A stretch of 64,000 bases of DNA from Caenorhabditis remanei (taxonomy: Eukaryota; Nematoda; Chromadorea; Rhabditida; Rhabditidae): positions 9,670,587 to 9,734,586 of the forward strand of contig NC_071333.1 of assembly GCF_010183535.1 (NCBI RefSeq). The letters are read 5' to 3'. The notes below the pieces were generated by a model. That model was not told the DNA's origin, did no database searches, and was given only the letters and a program-made list of their open reading frames with translations. Of the stretch, positions 23,101 through 30,968 are shown in pieces; the first letter of the stretch is position 1; each line of letters begins with the position of its first letter. A program made the translations under genes and the position numbers.

Positions 23101-25923
23101 TCATAACATTTTTTATATTCAGATTTCGACATCTTCAAACGATATGCGTCATTCCAGCAGCCACATTGATATCTGTCACATCATTGAGCAGGTATGAAAC
23201 TATGACATTGGTTTCCAACCGCACGATAATTCAATCGTAACGTATGCAAACGCGCTTTGTTGAGACTATATTTTGGTAATATTATTTGACGCCTAAATTG
23301 CAATTTTTTGATATTTTTTGTTTTTTCAAAAAAATGGCCTTTCTCGATTATATTTCTCCTTAAAACTATTTCTTGACAAAGTTATACAGTTTAAACAAAA
23401 AAATTTAGGTAAGCGATTTTTCTCAAAAGAGCGCGTTTGCATAGGTTCACTTTGAATTACCGTGCAACCGTGAACATATTCCCTTTCAGTTTACCGTATT
23501 CTGGGAGCGCGTTGATATCAACGACGCTGGTCTGAAGATTGAGTACACCAGACTCCTTGTCGAAGTCATTTGTGACATTGTCACAGTTTACACTCAAAAA
23601 ATTATTTCCGGTTTGGAAGCCGAAGGATTCACTCAAGAGCTTACCACATTCATACCATCTCAACTCTTGCACTTGGTAAAACCGAAAAGACGCTTCCTAA
23701 TCTCATTAATCATATTATTTTCAGTTGTGTGCTGCCATTAACAACTGTGAACAAGTGCGTCGCAGTCTCAACATCACTGAGAAACTCCATATGGATGACA
23801 TGTCGTTGGCTTATGAACGTGACTCCAGTCGTCTCAATGTTAGACTTTGAAATTATAAAGTGATTCACAGGAAAAATTTATAGGGAAACCATTTGTGGAA
23901 GTCCGAAATTGAGAATCGTCTCGAAACATGTGAAAACAGCATCTGTGGTGAAATTGATAGAATCGTTGGCTTATTGACTGGACGTCTTCTTCCACAGATG
24001 AAAAAACACGTATTCCATTTGGCATGGAGTCCATCCGCCCAATTGGTTGAGGATTCGCTTAAACCACTGACTGATATGGCAAGTTATCAGACAGTTATGT
24101 ATTGATTCTTATTAAACATATTAATTTCAGTTGGACATTGAGCTCTCGGCAGTCCACAAGAACTTGCTACACAGAAACTTTTTGAGAGTCATGAGTGCTC
24201 AAGTGTCAATTGTTGTGAAACTTCTTCGCGAGTGTGTCACTGAAAACATTGGAATGGAACCAGCATTCTACCATAGATTGTTCGAAGCTTGGCATGTGTT
24301 GGTTGAGTTTTTCCATGCAGGTGGAAAAGGACTCTCTATGGAGGCATTGGAGACAAACCCAGATCATATGGTAAAATAAAAGCGAGTTGGTTATAGATCA
24401 ACGGTGATTTCAGAAACTTGTGAAAATCTTGTCATTGAACCAAACTCCAACTGAGCAGCTCATTGAAAAGTATTACAAAGATCTTCTCAAACAACAGGTA
24501 TTTTTATTATCAAACCACTTCCGGCAATCTTTATCTATAACTTTTCTATCGCTGTCTTACTAACAATCACATTAGTTCTTGCACAATCACACAATGTATT
24601 TTCATTTCTCTAATTTTTCGGCTTGATCTATTTTGCTTTTTCACTTTCATCCACCTTTTTCACGATGAGGCGCATTTTCATTATTTTCCACGCTTTACTC
24701 TACCTATTATATTACAACTGTTTGAATGTGATTTACATTTTCTCCCCTTACTAAAAAACTACCAAGACTCACCACACATTTTAGGCGCTTGCTGATCACC
24801 AATTCGGAGTAAGTTGCCCACGAAACTGAAGCCTCAGATAGAATGAAACTTAGTATCACATTCATATGCGGTGCTTCTAATTCGGTTTTTTGGACTGCTT
24901 TATTTTTATCAAGCTCTTCTTGCTAGTCGCGTACTTTTCCCTTTTATTTATTTTGGCTTCTCTTGACAGGCTTTCATTTGCAGAAGTAAAAAATATACTG
25001 CTTCCTGTATGATCTTAGAAAGTGCTAGAATTTTCCAAAAATTGAAGTTCCGCTTCTTCTCCTGTAGTGTGATCTTATATCTCCGTTTGATGTTCTTGTG
25101 CATGTCACAGTGGCTGATATACGCTTCACCTTCTGCTGTCTATTATTGTGTAATTAGTCTAGTGGATGATAGAATTCAGTTTAATTCACTGCAAAACACC
25201 CTTTCAGAACGAAGTGAGTGAGTGCAAATACGGAATTCTCAATGTGCGTGCATACTATAATGGAAACGCACAAACTCTTGTTCTTGATGGTGAGAGTCGT
25301 ATATTGATAATTTAAATTTACAAATTATTAAAAATTTTCCAGTAATTGGAGCCAAGCAAATTATTGCGCTTGATTCAAATGGATTATCCGATCCATTTGT
25401 TGTGATTGAAATCATTCCGAAATTCCGCTACCCAGCAGTCCCAGTCGTCAAAACCAAAGTGGTATCAAAATCATTAAATCCAATCTTTGATGAAACTTTT
25501 GAATTGTGAGGATTCTCTTCAAAAACTAAATAACTCATTTATGTATTTTCAGCCACATCCCTCCAAACCCACCATCAACTGCAATGCTTCACTTTACTGT
25601 CATGGATCATGACTACTTGAGATCCAACGACTTCGCAGGAGAGGCTTTCTTAGAACTCAATGATGTGAGTTGCTTATATAGTCTTCATGAACAAATGAAC
25701 ACAAAATCGTTTTTCAGGTTCCTGGATTTGGAGCAACTGGAGGTAACACCCTGCGTCAGTTTAACCTAATCTTGATTCAACCAGTGTCGAACAGTGAGTA
25801 GTGCCATTTGATTTTTATCTAAATTTTTCTTTTCCAGCCAAAGACGTTCTGGATGTGTTGAACAGTCGCAAAGAAGACAAGGACGCTGTTGAATTCTTAC
25901 GCTCCATCAGCACCGTTTACTAA
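17196..25923 (+). CDS. BAIAP3: BAIAP3/Munc13-4-like C2-MUN-C2 vesicle priming protein
   Basis: Exons: 17196-17371, 20347-20473, 20841-20996, 21103-21169, 21225-21343, 21393-21607, 21687-22166, 22222-22911, 22958-23078, 23123-23191, 23490-23675, 23725-23838, 23884-24078, 24131-24370, 24414-24497, 24785-24808, 25208-25289, 25343-25505, 25553-25664, 25718-25793, 25838-25923; about 1193 residues in this form. The order is an [15 protein letters not shown] segment (about residue 103), a first C2 domain (about 154-385; [26 protein letters not shown]), a MUN/MHD region (about 395-1010) and a second C2 (about 1025-1160; [27 protein letters not shown]). The acidic calcium loops look complete in both C2 domains. 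Motifs such as SARAN and DDFLGC match human BAIAP3 best, UNC13D next; UNC-13 itself is excluded by the missing C1 domain. Family role: tethering and priming of vesicles for calcium-triggered exocytosis (SNARE assembly). The start at 17196 is forced because an in-frame TGA lies just upstream. Intron 24079-24130 is GC-AG. C. elegans AEX-1 is a divergent relative; I expect this to be the orthologue of the other, BAIAP3-like worm gene. Confidence 0.93.
18553..18708 (+). CDS. small ORF in an intron of the BAIAP3-like gene
   Basis: ATG at 18553 opens 51 codons ([20 protein letters not shown]..., ending FDDL) with stop at 18706-18708. The acidic, complex composition looks coding, and a CATCTCCAG acceptor-like site lies 32 nt upstream of the ATG. 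There is no donor before the stop, so it is not an obvious first exon of the host gene. The opposite strand is also open here. It may be a small gene, an alternative terminal exon or chance. Confidence 0.25.
   Translation: MFVNEPDVTNKDDGTEEMPAIGFPNKNRVETESNHPEFSNSFSHVPYFDDL
19413..19462 (+). CDS. BAIAP3: alternative first exon of the BAIAP3-like gene (shortest form)
   Basis: ATGATG at 19413/19416 opens [16 protein letters not shown] and leaves with CA before GTAAGT at 19463, phase 2, so it joins the exon at 20347 as Gln-Val-Gln-Ala. The upstream 300 bp are GC-rich for this window and contain a GGGCGGG box near 19316, which suggests a promoter. The Arg-rich start resembles the basic N-terminus of mammalian UNC13D. 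Together with 20347-25923 it would encode about 1151 residues. Confidence 0.55.
23221..23465. mobile_element. 245-bp inverted-repeat element (MITE-like) in an intron
   Basis: The two ends are imperfect inverted copies of about 45 bp: the left begins GCACGATAATTC and contains TATGCAAACGCGC; the right, read in reverse complement, begins GCACGGTAATTC and contains the same TATGCAAACGCGC. AACC flanks both sides (23217-23220 and 23466-23469), a possible 4-bp target duplication. The interior is AT-rich and non-coding. It lies in intron 23192-23489 of the BAIAP3-like gene without touching splice sites. Superfamily unknown. Confidence 0.7.
24785..24808 (+). other. 24-nt micro-exon of the BAIAP3-like gene
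   Basis: TTTTAG at 24779-24784 and GTAAGT at 24809 bracket exactly eight in-frame codons (ALADHQFG) between exon 24414-24497 and exon 25208-25289. Both neighbours are in phase 0, so the micro-exon can be included or skipped without changing the frame. It sits in the link between the MUN region and the second C2 domain. Confidence 0.6.
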
Positions 25924-26124
25924 TCTTCGAATCTTAATTTTGCTTTACCAGTATTGAAAAAAAAAATTTTTTGAACAAGAAACAAACGAATAGAAATTTG
26001 TGATGTGCAATCCTTTTAACGTTTTTGTCTTTTTTCTGTCATTGCTACCCGATTCCCAATTTTTTAATTTTTGGATTTTACCTTTTCTAAACAAACACTT
26101 CTCCATTATGCTTGGGCTTTTTTC
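25924..26124. other. 3' flank of the BAIAP3-like gene
   Basis: About 200 bp between the stop codon and the transposon. It is A/T-rich with an A run near 25957; no perfect AATAAA is seen. Confidence 0.5.
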
Positions 26125-26141
26125 GGCTCTTGTCGGTTATT

Positions 26142-26236
26142 TTGGTTCTTAGAATTATTTTTGGACCTTAGAATTATTTTTGGTCCTTAAAATTATTCTT
26201 GGTCCTTAAAATTATTTTTGGTCCTTAAATTTTTTA
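26142..26236. repeat. left 19-bp tandem array of the transposon (5 copies)
   Basis: Five units of the form TTGGTCCTTAAAATTATTT recur every 19 bp from 26142 (26142, 26161, 26180, 26199, 26218) with several substitutions. It is the inverted counterpart of the right array. Confidence 0.9.
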
Positions 26237-26408
26237 TTGGTTATTCACAGTGCCTGTGACATTAAAAAATGATCAGAAAAACGCGGAACGCATAGAACGC
26301 CAAGTTGTTTGGCCGTAATTTTTGTTTTCTCTTTTTTTTGTTTATGTTTCACATTGTTTGTTTTCTATTTTTCTTTATAGTTTTGTGAATGTGCTCTAAA
26401 TTTTGCAG

Positions 26409-27656
26409 AGGCGGATCATTTTTCGAAGGTTCGAAACTCTCCATCCAATAAAAGACCATGTCTTGAATGGCGAGTCAGTCTTCGCTCACTAACAACTGTG
26501 TTTACTTTAAGGTTCCATGGTTGTCTCTGACGGTTGGTCCTCATACGGAGGGATTCCCCAGATTCAAGCGAACTTCACTCATAGATGGGTCAACCATAAA
26601 TTAAACTTTGTGAATCCCACTGACAGACGTGTGCATACTCAATCTATTGAAGCAACCTGGGGAGCCTTCAAGCGAGAGTTGAAATCAAAGTTTGGAATTC
26701 CCGACGAAAACCTCGGAGAGTACATGGCAGTTTATATGTTTCGCCGTTTCTTCAGACGCGAGCGTCTTCTCAATAACTTGCTCATTGAGATGAAAACTTT
26801 TGGAAGACGAAGAAACCAATTGGAAACCACTTCACAATCACCATCAGATGATTCTTCTCAAGACGATGAAGAACCAATAGAGGATCCAGAAGATGCTAAT
26901 GATACGTACCGATCAGAAAACGAACATTCTGATGAAAACTTGATCGATGTAGACAATCTGCCGAGTGATGATGAAGAAATTTATCCGGCCTCCGATGACA
27001 GTCTGCCACATAATCCGAGTACAATGGAGAGCGATTCTGATTCAGACAACAGCCGACCTCCCCCTGAGAAGAAATCAAAACGCAAACTATCAGGAAGCAG
27101 TACGCAGGTGACAGGCAAACAGACAAGGAGAGGCCGAAAACCGGGAGCCAGTCGTCGAGAGTCTGTTAACGGAGGAGTAGGAACGAGTGGCAATACCCAC
27201 GTCCGTGGTCAGCAGCGAAGAGGTACAGGAGCTGGGAGAGTTCAATCAACAAGCGGACAGAGAAGAACTGATGGGAATACGCCGCCGTTAAGGAGAGGCC
27301 AAAGTTCTGACCGTGGTCAAACACAGAGAGGAGGTAGACAAGAGCAATTGAGCGATAATCAAGACCGTGGAGATGTCACGATTCGCAGAGGAACACTTCG
27401 AGTTAGAGTGAACTCAGGAAGTGTCATGGGTGACCGACGTGGACAATCGCCAACTGAAACAGGAGGACGAAGACCGGGAAGAGCTCAGAGAGCTAGAGGA
27501 AGAGGGCAAAATTTGAGACGAGGTCATAGCAGCCGTGTGCAAACATCGAGGGCGGATGCAGTAACCCGTACACAACAATCAGGAGGAGCTCGCGGTCGTG
27601 GTCGAAGTTCCAGAGGCTCTCGATCTGGGAGGTCTAAAGGTGGAAGAGGGAAATAA
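26409..27656 (+). CDS. ISXO2-like (Merlin) transposase, N-terminally incomplete, with Arg/Gly-rich tail
   Basis: Exon 26512-27656, probably preceded by 26409-26469 through a GC-AG intron (26470-26511) that yields ETLHPIKDHVLNG-SMVVSDGWSSY. The SDGWSSY motif supplies the second catalytic Asp and HTQSIEATW the Glu; THRWVNHKLNFV between them is typical of ISXO2/IS1595-like transposases. The part that should carry the first Asp is not found upstream: 26266-26408 has only short frames. After about residue 110 comes an acidic stretch (Glu/Asp/Ser), then about 200 residues rich in Arg, Gly, Ser and Gln with RGRG and RGG-like motifs, ending at TAA 27654-27656. The missing first Asp suggests an inactive or non-autonomous copy. 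Confidence 0.8.
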
Positions 27657-27853
27657 ATATTTTACGAATTACACTAAATAAAATGTACTCCTAGTTTCCA
27701 ACTTTGTTATCAGTTGTTATATTTGCGAATAAATAATTTGAAGGTAGACTGAATTATGAAATTGTAAACAATTAACAAGGCAAATAAAAACGCTAAATAA
27801 ATAAATGAAAAATTTAAATGTCACAGGCACTGTGAATAAACAATAAAACATTT

Positions 27854-28072
27854 AAGGACCAAAAATAATTTTAAGGACCAAAAATAATTTTAAGGACCAA
27901 AAATAATTTTAAGGACCAAAAATAATTCTAAGGACCAAAAATAATTCTAAGGACCAAAAATAATTCTAAGGACCAAAAATAATTCTAAGGACCAAAAATA
28001 ATTCTAAGGACCAAAAATAATTCTAAGGACCAAAAATAATTCTAAGGACCAAAAATAATTCTAAGGACCAAA
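27854..28072. repeat. right 19-bp tandem array of the transposon (12 copies)
   Basis: Twelve AAGGACC starts are spaced exactly 19 bp apart from 27854 to 28063. The inner units read AAGGACCAAAAATAATTTT and the outer ones AAGGACCAAAAATAATTCT, nearly identical within each class, so the array has expanded or been homogenised recently. Confidence 0.92.
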
Positions 28073-28096
28073 ATAACCGACCAGAGCCCTTTTTTC

Positions 28097-30950
28097 CTCG
28101 GATTTTTTGACTGAAATGCGTAGTAGCTTCCGACCAAACTGGCTGATTTCCCTTTGACTCTGTTTACCTACAGAATTCAGCATTTCCGGCTTATTTTCTC
28201 CCCCATAAAGATGTCCTGACGTATAGATACGAAGTGGCAATATGCTGGTTGTAACCCGTTTGATGATGACATTTGCTTTTTAGTCATAATACACACCTGC
28301 TTACTTTTTTCCATGGATAAAGATCTCTCTTGCTGTTTTTTGTTTGTTTTTGTGGGACCTCTGGCACAACGGATGGGTTGAATGGGTTCAGAGTTCAGAA
28401 GATGGAACATTGCGATTACGAAGCTTCCAGTTTGTGAATGCGCAATGTCATGTTTCTAGATGAAACTACCAGGGTTGACTTTTAAACAGGAAAACTTTTG
28501 AAAAAATTGCGTTCCATGTAACTTTTTTCTATCCAACTGCCTTCGATGTTCACAATTTGTTCATTCCGCTTCTTGTGTTCAAATTATTCAACGCATCACG
28601 TAGACATATACCGATAGAAAATCAGGACCGGTAACCGGATTTGATCTCAAACAGTACGTATGTTCGCTCAATATATATCCAAGTTTTTATGAAAGAAGGG
28701 AGACGCCCTCAGGGATGTACTCTATGTGATTGAATTCTTTTAAACTAAACTGATATTTGAATCAATCGGATCTAAACCGTTTGGTCTCTGAAATTGTCAT
28801 TTTTCTTTTTTTCCACTGAAGAATGATGTGTAATCAATAATTCGTATGAAAAACTCACTGGCAAGTGTGGGGACCAAATTAGCTGCCGAACCCCACCTAT
28901 CATCATGCATTTCCGCTGCCATCACAAACACACACTCACTCACTCACACAGTTGGCATCAGAAGAAGAGATACGCGAAAAACCGTGTCAGCTGTTACTTG
29001 CCACAATCATTTTGTTATACACTTCATGCTCTTCATCCGACAACGCTTTCGTACTAACCGTTTGGACTTTTCTCTCGTTTTTCACACTAGACTTTGGTGT
29101 GTTGAAAGTTTGTTTTATCGTTGATTCACTGAAAGTACCTTGAATATAAGTTGATAGTTCTCTTCTCTGGATCGAAAATATGTCAAAGTCTGATTACAAC
29201 AAATTTCTGATAAACTGTTTTCTACATAAAAATTACAAATATTTTTCAAGAACAGTGTTTTTCAAAAAGTCAAATCCATGAAAATTTATGCATTCTTTGT
29301 GAAATGTGAAATGGGAGCCTTGACATTGCTTGATTGAACAATTTCCATATTTGGAGCTTTCAACCTCTTCCACTTTTTTGAATTCTCCCATCTGACTATC
29401 CTTCAATGGCAAATTCCACTATTCCGCTTTTGTTCTGTTTTCACAGGCATACGGCGCAAGGTTACCACGCTAATCAAAATCAGAATCAAGTTTTGCCATT
29501 TCAATTCATCTGGCCATCACTCATCCGCAATCAGATTCATCATATTTCATTTTGTGAGTTGGTCGCGCACGATTACACGTCAGCCGTCGTGCAGTTTTGC
29601 GCAACTGTCGTTCGTTCCATCCGAATGTTGTGTAACGAACACCGGTATCCATTAAATCTTTGGCATCCCTTTCAACTTTTGCGCACTCCTTTCATTTCAT
29701 CCGGAGAGGTAAAAAGTTTAAAATTGCAATAGCGGGTCTTGTCTTTCATTCTTTCTTCTTTTTATTCTCTGTTTGAAAAGAACCCTTTTTCTTTCCCAAA
29801 GGAGGATTTGGCGTGGTTTTCTAATGAACATCAAACATAGTCCAAGATTCCAAATTTTGGACCCTCAATCGCGTTTTTCAAAGTAATCCCCATGGCGTAA
29901 CTGAACACAACTAGGAAATGACTTAGCGGAAGAAGGGAAAAGAAGCGGTTCACTCATTTATTCTCCTTTCTTGTCGCATATGCCGTAATCTTAATTTTAT
30001 TATACCAACTCACGCGACCACTCGTTTCTCATGGAATTTTATAATAGCGAGACAAGTGATTTTGGTGTTATTCTATTAGATGTTCCTATGTGCCTCAGAA
30101 ATTCCTTTTTACTACTTTGGTACAGTAAACCAGTCTGTATTTTCCCAAAGGCTGATTTGAAAAAATATGAAAATCAACTTTGAAATTTTTTTTATTTATT
30201 CCGTTTGAATTTTCATTCCATTCGACTTCTCTCATGCGAACAAAAAATCAAAAAATCGAAAACACTACGAAAATGATCGTTTTCTCAAATCAATCTGATG
30301 TCCCCTCATTTTCATCCGTGGGGAAAACCGAGAATCCTCTCGATTGATCACTCCTCATGCGAATCGGCAGCTCACCGAGTCGTTTTTCGTTTTGATCTTC
30401 TTTCTGTCTTTTTCCTTCCCTTCTCCTGCTGCTTCTCATCGTACTTGCCTTGCTTTTTACACTCAGTCATCGTTGCAAGCGGCAGACAATCTTTTTCGAA
30501 TTTGCCATTGACACTTAATTTCAAATTTCCACCAGGGACTGACACATTTCCCATCTGATCTATTTTTTGAGCTATCTGTCTTTCTCGAGGCAAATCTTAC
30601 CTAAAATTTATACAAATTCTACTGTGTTACGTTTTTTTTTTGAACACTGATTCATCTTGAAAAGAAGAAAAAGAGACAACGGAATGTTTTAAAAAATTCA
30701 TGGAAAATAGAACGCTTGCTCTTGTTGTATGTCTTTTTTCTTTTTTTTTCTCCTCAGAGAACCCAAAAAATCTAAGCTTCCATCGGATTTTTCCTATGCT
30801 TCAGTGAACCACTCAAATCGTCATATCCGTTTGAACTCTGGCGTATATCTTCCCAGGTCCCATCATATATCTCTTTTTTACATCTTTTGTGTTCCATTCT
30901 TTTTTTTCTTTGTTTTTGTTTTTCAACATCGAGTGTTGTCTGACAATAAG
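28097..30950. other. 2.9-kb stretch without a supported gene
   Basis: Frames of up to about 110 codons occur (for example 29406-29732 and 30298-30558) but lack splice-site support, family resemblance or coding composition. The last few hundred bases are probably the promoter of the gene at 30969, with pyrimidine-rich runs before its start. Confidence 0.5.
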
Positions 30951-30968
30951 ATGGCTGTTCATTTTCAG

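Larger units (their letters stand above)
26125..28088. mobile_element. Merlin/ISXO2-type DNA transposon, 1964 bp, both ends present
   Basis: The element is flanked by a perfect 8-bp duplication CTTTTTTC (26117-26124 and 28089-28096). Its ends are inverted repeats starting GGCTCT(T/G)GTCGG; the outer 40 bp differ at two positions. Further in, both ends carry a 23-bp inverted block with CACAGTGCCTGTG (26241-26263 and 27817-27839). Between outer and inner blocks lie arrays of a 19-bp unit, 5 copies on the left and 12 on the right. The interior encodes a transposase with the C-terminal half of an ISXO2-like DDE domain. An 8-bp duplication fits the Merlin superfamily (8-9 bp). It lies just downstream of the BAIAP3-like gene. 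Confidence 0.9.

Noticed and set aside
17196..25923. Identification as UNC-13 itself
   Set aside because: No C1 domain is present before the C2, and motifs in the C2-MUN junction ([19 protein letters not shown]) and the final C2 match BAIAP3/UNC13D rather than UNC-13.
29406..29732. 108-codon plus-strand frame
   Set aside because: No splice or family support; composition is not convincing.
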